Below, piece by piece: positions 37,214 to 48,696 of a DNA stretch of 64,000 nt. Position 1 is the stretch's first letter; the number at the start of each line of letters is the position of its first letter. This DNA comes from Caenorhabditis remanei (lineage: Eukaryota > Nematoda > Chromadorea > Rhabditida > Rhabditidae): NCBI RefSeq assembly GCF_010183535.1, contig NC_071331.1, positions 11,718,001-11,782,000 of the forward strand, in the 5' to 3' direction. The notes under the pieces are model-generated. The model was not told the DNA's origin, did no database searches, and worked only from the letters and a program-made list of their open reading frames with translations. The position numbers and the translations under genes are program-made.

Positions 37214-38265
37214 CTTTTCAGAAAAAAATTCAGAAAAAAAACAACCGTTTTTTGAACTTTCGTAAAATTCATATAGTTACTTCACCGTGTTTTTGATCTT
37301 CGTTTCACACCAACTTCTCTAAAAAAGTGGTTATCGAAGCTTCTCAAAACCAACACGATATAAATCATACGATAAAATGAGAAAGTTGGAGAATGAAAAG
37401 GCGACATGATGGTCGTGGTCACGGTGGTCATAATTCGATTAGTGTCCGACGATGAAGTAAAAAAAAGAAGAAGGAAATGTGATCGTCTTGTTCGAATTGC
37501 CTCCTTTCGATTGTCGCTTCCTGCAACAAGTTTCTTTTATGACGTGGCAAATTACGATTGTGTTGATAAGTAAAGAGAGAGAAATTGTAGTGAGAGAGAG
37601 GGGAAATGGACAGAATATTAGCATGAGTAATAAACAGAAAAACGAGAGAAAAACATGAAAACAGAATAAAAACTACTAGACAGACATGGTAAGCAATATA
37701 ATAGTAAAGAGAGGGGGATTGGGTTGGAACTGGGCGGAAGAAGGGACAGGAACAGAATCTAATTTACGAAATGGGTCTGATGTTTTGAAGTGGGAACTGG
37801 GGGAAGTAGAAGTGGATATGGTCAAGAGAGGAGGATCGAGCGGGCAGAATTTCAGATGTTTCTGAAGCAGAAATAGCTGAAAATTCAGACGAAGTCAAAG
37901 ATGTATCAACAACCGAAATAACATGTCCACATTGATATTATTGAGAAACAGAGAATCAGATAAAGCCAAGGATTTTTTTCTTTCTTGTTAATAAGCTCGG
38001 CAGATTTTGAGCAAACGGGCCTACTGTAACTCTGTTAAGCTTATGGAAAACGGAGAGATGCGGTGACTATACTCATTTTTTTAGGAATTTTCAGCAAGTA
38101 GAGCTAGAGGAATCGGAGTAACGTGGTTAACTTACAATTAAGGTTTTTCAGAAAGTGGAAACATTTTTGTAAAATGTAATATCAGATTAGCAAACTCGCC
38201 CTACCGTAATTCTAGAAAGCTCGAGAGAACATCAGGCTTTAGGTGAAGAAGCGAAGGGATAAAAT

Positions 38266-38286
38266 GCTATTGAAAAGGTCAACTGA
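38266..38286 (-). ncRNA. predicted 21U-RNA
   Basis: Core CTGTTTCA at 38324-38331; start motif CATT; spacing 38. Confidence 0.55.
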
Positions 38287-38462
38287 ATGGGGCACAAGGT
38301 TGCATACGGTTTCAAAAACTTGTTGAAACAGAGAATATCTGCGGCTACAGATTCTTCGACTCCCACTTCACAAACTACAAAAGAAAAGATCGTTCGAAAG
38401 TTTTTTAAAAAAATCTGCTGTTTCAGATCAGGCTCAAAGTTGTGTGTTTGTTAGGTCTGCGT

Positions 38463-38483
38463 TGGATCTATGACTCAAACTTT
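38463..38483 (+). ncRNA. predicted 21U-RNA
   Basis: Core CTGTTTCA at 38418-38425; start motif CGTT; spacing 38. Confidence 0.55.
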
Positions 38484-38551
38484 GTAATCTCGAGAGAATG
38501 ACTGAAACTGTTTCATTTATAACTCAAGCCTAGAGATGACAAACTGGTCAA

Positions 38552-38572
38552 TTAGTTCATGAAGCAAGACAG
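38552..38572 (+). ncRNA. predicted 21U-RNA
   Basis: Core CTGTTTCA at 38508-38515; start motif CAAT; spacing 37. Confidence 0.5.
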
Positions 38573-38815
38573 CGGAACATGGAAAATTAGATACAAAACA
38601 GTCTTTATCAGTGATAGTTTTCCCCCGCTTCCGCACACAAAATGTCTGCTCAATGATCAAATTGATCAATGCAGAATTCAAACCATTCAATGGTGGGAAT
38701 TCAAATCAAATAATGAAATGGAATGTGAATCGGAAAGAGGGAAGAGATGCAGAGGGCTCCAGAGAATAGACCGCCCATAATTGGCAGGTGTCAAGTACTT
38801 CGATTCGAATAGCAA

Positions 38816-38836
38816 CACATTCAGGACACCTGGGGA
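38816..38836 (-). ncRNA. predicted 21U-RNA
   Basis: Core CGGTTTCA at 38875-38882; start motif CGGT; spacing 39. Confidence 0.45.
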
Positions 38837-39344
38837 CCGCCCGTCGGTGAACAAAGAGAAACTATTTGTCAAATTGAAACCGAGAAATGTTCAAATGGCA
38901 GATGCAACTCTTGCAGCTGGCTCATCGCACTTTTAGGGTTTAGAAGGGAATCGGGAAATGATGGGGATGGAGGAATTATTGGTTTGTTTCTGAGGTTTCG
39001 GATGGGTTGAAAGAGAGAGAAAGAGGAAAGTTATTTGAATAAGAATAAAACCCGTCATTTGTCTTATTATGGAAATGTGAATTTGGATAGTAATATGGAG
39101 AGTTTGAAACATTCATTCACTTGTAACACACATATTTTGCAATCGCGCTCTACTGGAATTGAATAAAACTGAATGAAAAATGCAGGGGTGTGAAGAGATA
39201 AGATTGAGAGGAACATACCGTATTGGGCTTAAAATTTGAATGTCAGAAATTGTGAATGGTGAAATTTTAGAAGAAGTAAAAAAAACTAATTAAATTTTCT
39301 GTTTCAATTAGATGATATCCACCAACACAAATATCATATGATAT

Positions 39345-39365
39345 TAACGGATTATTTTCCACTTC
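39345..39365 (+). ncRNA. predicted 21U-RNA
   Basis: Core CTGTTTCA at 39299-39306; start motif TATT; spacing 39. Confidence 0.55.
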
Positions 39366-40082
39366 TTTCTTTTTCATATCACTTGCGAAAAACCCTGTTT
39401 CTTTCGGAAAACTATTAGAAACAGTAGAGATGATAATTGTAAATACAACTGAAAAATAAATAAAAAATCTTTGGACGTTGGTTTGACTACTACGCTCCAC
39501 CGAAAATCTCATTTCTAGTTCATGTCCAAGAAAAGTTTCTGTGAAGCGCAGTTACAGCGCTAATCGAAAAAAACAAAAGAGTTTCCTTATTCAAAATGGA
39601 CATTTCAATAAAAGGTGTGCCTCCATATGATTTTCCAGGAAATCAACCAAGTCACATGACCGTTCGTAACACCATTCCTAATTCGATGAATCAGAAAAAC
39701 GTCAAAAATTGTCAAATTTCTACTGAAACTGATAAGAGAAAGTTAAAGATGGAAGACGTGGCACATCATGCTCTTTTTGTTTTTCCGATGCCTTTTTCTG
39801 TCAGTTTCTATTGTCTTCTAGGTTGAAAATAATTTGTGAATGCAACTGAAAACTGTCTCGTCTCAAACAATAAATAAAATAAAAACAAAAAAACAAAAAG
39901 AAGAGAGACGAAGACAGAAAAAAAGAACTCATTGTGGAGAAAAGATGATTGATAAGGTGGAAATAAGTGAGCATGAAACACAGAGGAGGTGACAAGAATA
40001 GAAAAAGAGAAGGGACATTTGGTGTGTTCTGTGGGAGAAACCGGAAACTGGTGGACAGATAATTTATGGAGTTATGTAAGTT

Positions 40083-40103
40083 CAATTGAATAAATGGAAG
40101 AAA
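40083..40103 (-). ncRNA. predicted 21U-RNA
   Basis: Core CGGTTTCA at 40141-40148; start motif TATT; spacing 38. Confidence 0.5.
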
Positions 40104-40206
40104 ATATTGAAAAGGAACAGAAGTAGCCTAACAATAACTTTGAAACCGTATTTTCAAGTTGATAACCAAATGTACTGCTAGAGAGAAAATATTGAAAGGT
40201 GTGAAT

Positions 40207-40430
40207 CAGAGTGTTGTGGAAGTCGAAAACCATTTCCAATATGGGTTCTGAAAGCGGAAGTTGGAAAATTTTTTCTAGTCATCACTGAAAACGAATATTG
40301 ACGTTTTCTTACAAAATTTCATCGAAAACCTCAAAGATTCAGCCGAAATTTTCCGAAAATTTTACACGTAAGTCGGAAACCGGAAGTGAAAAAGTCCGGA
40401 AGTCGGAAGTCGGAATTCCGCGCAACACTG
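40207..40430. mobile_element. hAT-like MITE, 224 bp
   Basis: Inverted ends CAGAGTGTTGTGGAA and CAGTGTTGCGCGGAA (right end read in reverse), flanked by an exact 8-bp duplication GTGTGAAT (40199-40206, 40431-40438). The right part holds GGAAGTC repeats. No coding capacity. Confidence 0.85.
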
Positions 40431-40656
40431 GTGTGAATGTTACAGGTGTGCTTGTGGAGAAGAGGAAAATTTTTCAAAAAAAAATACGGTAAAGCTCAAA
40501 TCTGAAAGCCGTACCTCTGCGGTAACATACTGTAACAATCTCTTGATTTTCAGAAATCTGGTTATTAGAAGATACTAAATTCTCAAGAACTAAATAAGAA
40601 TTGAGCATACAGAACATCGAACGAATCGAACATTCATAATTTATAAAATAATGAAA

Positions 40657-40677
40657 TGTGAAGGGGCACACTCTATA
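40657..40677 (-). ncRNA. predicted 21U-RNA
   Basis: Core CCGTTTCA at 40715-40722; start motif TACT; spacing 38. Confidence 0.45.
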
Positions 40678-41912
40678 GTAAAGCCTAAATAACGGAATTC
40701 AATAATGCTTCTGATGAAACGGAAAAGTTTCAAAAATAATAAAGCCGGGGACTTCTTCTAAACTCCCAAAATCTCAAAATCCATTCTCATTTTTTGAAAA
40801 GTATCAAACCAATCATCAGGGTCATAACCCTGACTACTCGGTTACCTTCTCTCCCCCCTTTTGACACCTGTCCACTCAATCTTATTCTCTCGTTTTCCTC
40901 TTTCCGTCATTCGCCTTCCGACTAGAGAAACAACGGGGGGTCGAATTGTGATTTGTCTGTCAGAAATAAATGTTTGAAAAGTTTGCTCTCGACTGTCTGC
41001 GTCTCTCTGTCTCTCTTTCAGAGTAGCAAAAAAACAAGAAGGGGTTCCCAAAATATCATGTTTCCGTGTGTTGGAATCAAATTTCACAAGTGTTCCAGAA
41101 TAGTTTGATGACGTGGAAACGAGGACAGAGTGGGGAATTTTGGATGGAGTTAAAACTTATCGAATGGAGTTGAAGGGGTTTATAGCATTGGGAACTAGAA
41201 GAAACCGTTAAAATAGGAAATTCCTGTTAGAAAGAAGGAACTGTTGCAACTATGCTCCACTGGAACTTTAAGGAAGAGCGTGAGAATTTTTTAAGAATTT
41301 CGATAGAGCGAAAATACGAAACGCGTTCTGCTGTAAAGATCTGATTGACAAGGATTGAAAATATATGTTAATCAATCTTCTCTGTTACATAAATGTGATT
41401 TTTGGAAACCGAGATTACAGTTTGATGTTCATTCGAGCGTAATCGATTCGTATTTTACTTAACTAATTTTCTGAAATTCTATAATAATATGTACATTGTG
41501 CACAAAAAAGTATGATAATCTTCTCTGCATTTTCAAAGAACAAACTCCTCCACCCCCTACGAAAATCCTCAATTCCTACTACTCCCATCTCAATAAAAAA
41601 TCCATTTTCTCCTAGTCTTCCCCCCTACTTTTTTTCCCCGTCATCACTTATTACCACTCACTCGACATGCACAGAGCACACACATTGAGGGGCACCTTTT
41701 CAAAAATGCGTGGCACGTTTTTTTTTCTTCCTTTTTTGTGTGTGAGAGTGAAGGAGCGAATCGAAAAATGAGCAGAAGATCGGAAAATGAGAAAAAGAAG
41801 AAGGGAGGATGATGGATTGGGCAAAGGAATTGAATATACACCTGGGAGCTTCCGGGAACAGAGAATTAAAAAGAAATAGGTTACTGTAGTCAGTTGAGGT
41901 CTTGTTTAAGAT

Positions 41913-41933
41913 TATGGATGTTTGGCTACCAGA
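41913..41933 (-). ncRNA. predicted 21U-RNA
   Basis: Core CTGTTTCA at 41971-41978; start motif CATT; spacing 38. Confidence 0.55.
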
Positions 41934-42342
41934 ATGGGATTTGAATTTCATCAAACTCAAACATAATGATTGAAACAGAAAATTCCAGAAAAGAATTGTA
42001 AATTTTCAGAAAAGTAAGTGGAATAGTTATTGCTACTGGCACGCTAAAACAACCTTGTTCTACCGGGATTTTCAAAAAAATAGCAAAAAGGAAAGGGCCG
42101 AGAGCAAAAATGATACTTCCAAGAGATTTCAGTAAAACGAATTTGTTAAAACTAGCCTGCCGAAAACTTTCTGTTACAGTAATCTGTGTTTACGTTGGTT
42201 ACAGTCGGTTAAATTAATCAGATAATTTTTTTCTGAAGATTAATTGAGCGAAAAAAAATGACACAAATATACAGTTTCAGCATTTCAAAAAACTTAGAAC
42301 CAATAAATTGAACTCATCAATAATCTTCTCTCAAATCAATTC

Positions 42343-42363
42343 TGAATTGGTTCCAAAGACGAA
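42343..42363 (-). ncRNA. predicted 21U-RNA
   Basis: Core CTGTTTCA at 42401-42408; start motif TAGT; spacing 38. Confidence 0.55.
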
Positions 42364-42456
42364 CTATTTAGAAAAGTTTTACCGATAAATATGAGTTCAT
42401 TGAAACAGATACAAGAAATTACGCCAAAGTCGAAGGTTCCCAAAGAAAACTGAAAC

Positions 42457-42531
42457 TACAAAGAAGACATCAGACTCATGTCTGAAAACCACTTCTCTCC
42501 GTCCGTCCCCAAAAACTGGTCAATGTCACTC
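42457..42531 (-). CDS. candidate first exon with upstream promoter signals
   Basis: On the minus strand a CTGCGTCTC-bearing promoter-like tract (about 42660-42675) is followed by TTTTTTTCCTTTCAG, a 65-nt GC-richer leader and ATG opening MSDIDQFLGTDGEKWFSDMS, then a stop after 24-25 codons. A donor GTAGTT at the stop would give a phase that fits the acceptor 25 nt upstream of the TPRA1-like ATG, 9.5 kb away. The donor is weak, so this may be only a short upstream ORF. Confidence 0.3.
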
Positions 42532-42866
42532 ATCGTTTTTTTTCCGGATGGCGCCTCGGCGCCTCTTCTTCTCCTTTTTTCTCGCGCAAAATGAGGACCC
42601 ACTGAAAGGAAAAAAATGAGTTGAAGCGAAAAGAGAATGAGAGGAATAGTGTGTGAGAGGAAGAGACGCAGACACAGACTTGTTGTCTTTTGTTCCAGAG
42701 ACAGAGCCGGAATTGAAGAAACACGGGCTCTCTTTGCATGCAAAATGACAAAAAAGAGGAGAAGCGGCGTCACGGAGATGGTGACGATGGATGATTCATA
42801 TTTGGATGAGTGGTCTGCTGGAGGTCTGAAAATTAGAAAGAAATTATTAGGGATAGTGGAATAAGA

Positions 42867-42887
42867 GGAGGTCAAAGAAGGAAGAGA
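42867..42887 (-). ncRNA. predicted 21U-RNA
   Basis: Core CTGTTTCA at 42927-42934; start motif TATT; spacing 40. At the left edge of the 380-bp tandem duplication. Confidence 0.45.
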
Positions 42888-42933
42888 ATAAGAATTGAGG
42901 AAAGATTCAGAAACAAATAACGAAACTGAAACA

Positions 42934-43700
42934 GGGAATTACAGAGTTGATGAAATTTCGCTCCACCAAAATAAAAATGATGTAGAAATGAAGAGATGCA
43001 AGAAAAAGGTCATAATTTTCAAATTGACATCTTTTTAATAAGATCCGTATCGATGACAGTTGATACTCAGCGAATTTTTTTTACAAGGAACATGAAACTT
43101 CAAATTATGAGGAATACGAGAGTATTTCTAGAGAGAAGTATGGTAAGTTGGTTCGAAATTCATTACTGATTCCAGAAATGCATAAAACCAAGACAAGATT
43201 TGGAAGTAGTAATAGCACGTCTAAATACGATGGAGTATCAAGAAGAGCACTTGGTAGCTTATCAAATTTAAACAAATCCAGCAGCTAGACACTGTCAAAC
43301 GTTGAAAAAGTGAAGCAGGGGATTACAGAGTTGATGAAATTGCGCTCCACCGTAACAAAAAATGCATTGGAACCGAAGATATACGGAGAAATGGTCATAA
43401 TTTTCAAATTGCCACGTTTTCAATCAGCTTCGTATCATTGACAGTTGTTGCTCAGGGAATTCACTTTTACGAGGAACTCGAAACTTCCAAAAGGGTATAC
43501 GAGAGCGTTTCTAGAGAGAAGTATGGTAAGCTTGATTAGAAATTCATTACTGTTTCCAGAAATGCATACAATCAAGACAAGATTTGGAATTAGTAATATC
43601 TCGTCTAGCAAAGTAAAATACATTGAAGTATCAAAGAGAACACTTGGCAGCTTATCAAATTCAAAAAATCTAACAGCTAGACACCGTCGTCAAACGTCCT
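42934..43700. repeat. diverged tandem duplication, two copies of about 380 bp
   Basis: Copy 1 at 42934-43316 and copy 2 at 43318-43700 start with GG(A/G)ATTACAGAGTTGATGAAAT and end near the CTAGACAC-GTCAAACGT block. They are clearly diverged by substitutions, so the duplication is old. A 187-codon open frame over copy 2 is not shared by copy 1. Confidence 0.8.
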
Positions 43701-44274
43701 TGAACCTCTCTAGTACACCAAGTTATGACACTATTCAAGTTCGAAATACAAACAACCTTGTCCCCCCTCTTCCTCCTCCTTCATCTCCATCATCACCTCA
43801 TCATTTCAATTTTAGACAAACTTTGCGGTCTCCTCCCCCCCCTCTAGGAACCAGTTGGAATGATGCCAAGAAAGGACATTTCCCTTCTTTTCTTTCTCAA
43901 ATAATCTCACGTGTAGATGAGAGATCAGGAGACGCAGACTGTTCAAGACACGTGAGTTTCAGACCACGTGACTCTCGAAAAACGGTCTCTCCTTCCGAAT
44001 GGCTGTAGATTGAGGCGATTAATCAGGTGAGGTGGTTGGAAAAAGGACATTTGTAACCGAACAGAAAAAACTAGTTGAGAGAAGAGAGAAGTACCCAAGT
44101 GAATCGACACGGCTATTTACAAATCACTCTTTTTTTCTCTTTTGTTATACAAATGTCACCAAAAAAAGGAGATTGCTCTCTGTTGAATCAAACAATAAAG
44201 AATTCAATTACTGTAGTAAAAACTGACTCTGAAAAAATTAAACTCTAAATGAAGAACCAGAAGGAAAAAGATTA

Positions 44275-44295
44275 GAAGGTTTTGGATGGCAAGGA
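44275..44295 (-). ncRNA. predicted 21U-RNA
   Basis: Core CCGTTTCA at 44333-44340; start motif CAGT; spacing 38. Confidence 0.45.
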
Positions 44296-44453
44296 CTGCG
44301 GATGGAAAACTGTAAAACATATAAAAATATGATGAAACGGACAAAAAAGTGAAGTCGAAGAATCCAGAGTCAAATTCTGTCAATTTTTGGGTTACTGTAT
44401 CTACAGTAATCTCATTAGTTTGTGAAAACTATGTATGAGAATATGGTTCAAAC

Positions 44454-44756
44454 CTGACTTGTCAAAAATCGGGCCGGCCCGGTCGGCCCGGATTCAAAAA
44501 TGGGTACTCATTTTTTACCAATTTTTTATTTAATTTTTCGAAAAAATAGAGTAAAAATGCCTAAATTACTGTACACATTCACATTTTTATTCAATTTTGA
44601 ATTTTTATTCGGAAGCTTTAATTTTTTCAAAAAATTTCCAAAAAAAAATTCAAAAACTCAAAATGTTTTCAAAAAATGTTTCGAAACGGGAAGAGCGGGC
44701 CGGGCCGAGATTTTTCCTAATTTTGGCCCGGCCCGGCCCGGCCCGCGACAAGTCTC
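44454..44756. mobile_element. hAT-like MITE with GGCCCGG repeats, 303 bp
   Basis: Ends CTGACTTGTC and GAGACTTGTC (right end reversed), exact 8-bp duplication GTTCAAAC (44446-44453, 44757-44764). Subterminal tandem GGCCC/GGGCC tracts on both sides stand out in otherwise AT-rich DNA. Confidence 0.8.
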
Positions 44757-44787
44757 GTTCAAACGATAAACGATACTATAAGCAAAT

Positions 44788-44808
44788 TTAAGGTATATTT
44801 CGAACACA
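44788..44808 (-). ncRNA. predicted 21U-RNA
   Basis: Core CAGTTTCA at 44847-44854; start motif TACT; spacing 39. Confidence 0.5.
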
Positions 44809-45112
44809 GTATTTTTTCAAGTTTCCAATAGATTTTTACAGCTCGTTGAAACTGTAGAAAGTGCGGAACTGTTTCTGATTTCACCAACATGACGTTAAAA
44901 TTTTATTGTTAGTATAACTTCCAAGGGAATTGCTTAACTGTGATACAAAACTGCAAAATACCAAGAAACATGAACAAACGGGAACATTTTTTTTTGATAA
45001 AAATTCACAAAACTAGTGATTTGAGTTTGTGGGTTACCGTACCTACAGTACTACTTTATGGAAATTATGGTTGTTTTCAAAGCAAGGATTACTGGGACCT
45101 ACTGTAAACAAA

Positions 45113-45133
45113 ATAGAATCTGATCTATTGAAA
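45113..45133 (-). ncRNA. predicted 21U-RNA
   Basis: Core CAGTTTCA at 45171-45178; start motif TGCT; spacing 38. Confidence 0.5.
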
Positions 45134-45769
45134 GCAATGTTATAAATGTGAAATCAGATTATCGTTTTAATGAAACTGCAAAAATTGTGAGAGTCGTATA
45201 AAACGACATAACTCACGATTTCAGAATCTGTTATCTAGTTATTCAGGTAAAAACTTCTTAAAAACTAACAAACACTAAAAAAGAAAGGTGTGAAACAAAT
45301 TGTCGATCAAAAATCAAGGAAAAGCGGAACGAAAAACTGATATGACTCCGACAGTTTCTCCAAAAAAGAATCGTTTAAGGAATCGGGAAGAGAGAAAAAG
45401 AACAGCTGTTATCAGGGGTGGAGAGAAGAGTGTGAAGAGGACAGCCGGTTTTTTGGAAATAAGTGAGGGAAAAGCGGTCATATCAAAAAGAAATCAGAAA
45501 AGGAGAGAAGAATGAGTCAAGGAGGGAAAAAGTGACGAGTGTACACACGAAACAGTTATGAAAGTAGAGGTGATTAGGGTTATGAGGCTGGAAATGTGAA
45601 GATGATGGGGGATATCTGGTTGGGGTTAAGTGGGGGAAAAGAATGAGAGGAATTTACAGTTTTGAGAAGCTGTAATAATGGAAGGTAGAATTCAATAGAA
45701 TTCGCTGAAGTACATATGAAGCTAACGGATTTTTCTAGAGAGAATGCACTTTCTTGCCTGTTAACCGTT

Positions 45770-45790
45770 TCAATCTGAGAATGTTTCCCA
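45770..45790 (-). ncRNA. predicted 21U-RNA
   Basis: Core CCGTTTCA at 45829-45836; start motif CAGT; spacing 39. Confidence 0.45.
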
Positions 45791-46177
45791 CTGAAATCAC
45801 CTGGGTACATGTGAGTTCATCAACAATTTGAAACGGTAGGTTCTGTTTTTCAAACAGGGAAACAAGCATTTCAGGTCCATAAGCAAAAAGAAAATTCCCA
45901 GTTCTAGAGAGCTATTTAATGACGAGGAACGTGGTAACAAAATTAACTTAGTGAATTTTCGTAAAGAATTTTCGGGTGAACTGATATACATTTCAGGGGT
46001 TTCTGAAACAATAAAAGCAATATACTTTCAGAAGTCAGTATCAAGGTATCATCATATCACATATTGGCTACTCTGGTGAATGAAGTGAACGAGAATTAAA
46101 AATTGGAAAAAGTAATGAAAATTAGTAGTTTACAGTTTCAGTGAACCGATGCTGTGAGTCTAACTTCAGTTGAACAA

Positions 46178-46198
46178 TTTCAAGTGATCTCGAAATTC
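46178..46198 (+). ncRNA. predicted 21U-RNA
   Basis: Core CAGTTTCA at 46133-46140; start motif CAAT; spacing 38. Confidence 0.5.
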
Positions 46199-46581
46199 AC
46201 TTTGCAAAGACTAACTGATTTGAAAACTGTGTGAAACCGTGAGAAAATGATTCTGGACCTACTCTTCCACTTTCAAAAAACGAACAAATCTGCCAACTGC
46301 TAGGCCCCGCCCACTATTCTCCCCCATTTACTCTTTCGCACTTTCAATCTCATTTCTGACGTAAACGGAAATCAGAAATCAAAATCGAAGAAATTGTGAA
46401 TCGAAACGGGGAAAAGGGCATAAGTGCCTCCGATTTTCCAGTAAAATTGTTTTGTTTTTCTCTATTTTTTGTTTTCTTCGAGAAAAGTGTTGATTCCGTT
46501 TGAACTCGGGTATACCTTAGGGAGGGACAGAGTGAAGGATATCGTGAACAAAGACTTAAAATTGAATGAAAAGAAACAAAA

Positions 46582-46602
46582 CTAGATTGGCACGCTCGCC
46601 CA
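46582..46602 (-). ncRNA. predicted 21U-RNA
   Basis: Core CTGTTTCA at 46640-46647; start motif CAGT; spacing 38. Confidence 0.6.
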
Positions 46603-46751
46603 CTGCTCTCAGAAAATGTTGTTGAAATTTGATAAAAACTGAAACAGTAACTTCCAAAATGTGGAAAGTACGAATGAAAGAAATATTTTTTGTCTTGATA
46701 TTTTCATGAACATTTGAATCGAAATGATTTGATCGAAAACAGAGAATAGGT

Positions 46752-46772
46752 CTTCTCTATAACCTAGAAACA
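46752..46772 (-). ncRNA. predicted 21U-RNA
   Basis: Core CTGTTTCA at 46810-46817; start motif TAAT; spacing 38. Confidence 0.6.
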
Positions 46773-47926
46773 TTACAGAACAAGACTCAACACGCGAAAA
46801 TCAAGACTTTGAAACAGAAAGTGCTGCATGAGCTCAATGACGAAATGAAACATACGAATGCACTTTCAGCATCCAACCACGCCATTCTATCGGAACATTT
46901 CCCCAGTCACGTGGCGTCTATTCACGAGAAAAAACATAGAATGACTCAAAAAGAATCATGTGACTTAATTTAAAAGTAATGGAGTTTTAAGCTAAGGATT
47001 CGAAGAGAGAGGACAGTCTTTGTTACGGAACAGATGACCACAAAACAATGTACTCTCTGGACCATTCAACCACGTGGTATTCCATCTGAATCCAAGGAAA
47101 AAAGGGACAATTAGTCGTAAATGCATGTGACTCTCTCCGCCTATCTCTCGACATCTTTTTCTCTGAAATTGTGTACTCAACGGACGTTTTTTTGCATGTT
47201 GGTGTCTTCTGTCTAGTCGATAAATTATCGTCTTCTCTCTTTTCTTTTATCTTTTTCCGTGCACTTTCGTGGTGGCCACAGGAGGGACTCTTTGAGAAAA
47301 AAATGGGTAGGAGGAGCACGTGTTTCGGTCATTTTTCATTTGTGTGACATGCGGAGAGAGGGGGATAAAGAGGAAGAAGAAAATGAAAAAGAAGAATGAG
47401 ATGAGGGAGTTTTCAAACAAGTGAGAAGATGAGGGAGGTGATGACAAGAGTATTTTCGGATTGGGAACAAGAAAGAAATTGAAATGGATAATGAGATCAT
47501 AAGAGTTATCACTAAATATAAAAGCTTCGAAACTGTACTGCTTTGAAATTCAATGGCATGGAAGAATTTAAATAACTTGATTGTAAACGACTCTCGTGCG
47601 AAGCTACGTACCAATTTTCGAATAAAAGAGGTTTCATCTCAAACGGTAGACGGTTATCTTGATTTCCAGAAATCGGAAGAGAAACTCAGAAAAGACTAAA
47701 ATTAGCAGCATTTCTACTAAACGGAAGCTAGAAACTCAACATTTACACGAAATTAAAATCAGAATTCGAGAATGAAGCTCACCCCAATCTCAATCAGTTT
47801 ACAGAGTTATTGTAAAAGGTGAAAATAAATAGAACCAAAAGACTGTGAATTTTCAGAAAACTGTTCCTCATTATAACTTTCAGTTTCAAAAATCTGTCAA
47901 CAGTCTCGCAAACCATCCAAAACTGA

Positions 47927-47947
47927 TAGTTTCTTTTTTATTTCACA
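47927..47947 (+). ncRNA. predicted 21U-RNA
   Basis: Core CAGTTTCA at 47881-47888; start motif TGAT; spacing 39. Confidence 0.5.
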
Positions 47948-48675
47948 AAAATGTTCTACCCATTTTCTACCTCAGATGAATTCTGTGTTGTAGTTATCTC
48001 GGAATATAACTACAAGTGCTCACTGAATGATAAATCAAACGTGTTTCTTATTCCGAAACACTTCCGACATCTTAATACCTTTCGTTTTTCTTCAGTCTAA
48101 TCAAGTACTTGAAGTCATGAGAAGTTTTACTTCGTCTCTGTGTGCTCCAAATCTTGCTCGCTATTCTTTCGTATATAAAAAAAATTCTGATTCATCGTCA
48201 AGCTAAAATCATATTCCTTGGTTCTTTGCTAGTGTCTTCTGGACAAAAAAAGACTTTCAGAAAATTAAAAAATTAAAAAGCGCTGCCGACACTCCAGCAC
48301 TCATCACAAAACATGAAAAGATGAAAAGGTGACTCATAGAAAGAGAGAACTTGAACAAACCAGAACAAACACTTGAAATCCCTTACCATCTCGCCACGTC
48401 ACAAAAAAAAGAATTTCGAAATGTGTTCCATGAAAAATGATAGAAAGAGAAAAGAACAGAAACCGAAACACATCAAGAAATCAAAAAAAGAAAAACAGCT
48501 GTTCCAGAAGACATTTCATGACTGATGGACACAAAAAATAGAAGAATCGAATGTGGACAGATGGGGGTAGATAGGGAGGGAGGGATCATAAAAATTGTTG
48601 AAAACTTTTAGTGTACAGATGCAAAATGAGAATAAAATGGGCCGAAAGGGAAATGGGAAATATGGAAGATTTTTG

Positions 48676-48696
48676 ATTGAATCACCAGTGATCAAA
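48676..48696 (-). ncRNA. predicted 21U-RNA
   Basis: Core CAGTTTCA at 48734-48741; start motif CATT; spacing 38. Confidence 0.5.

Noticed and set aside
43445..44008. 187-codon open frame over the second copy of the tandem duplication
   Set aside because: The frame is broken in the sister copy, its codons are untypical, and a splice-acceptor-like tract interrupts it. Most likely chance.
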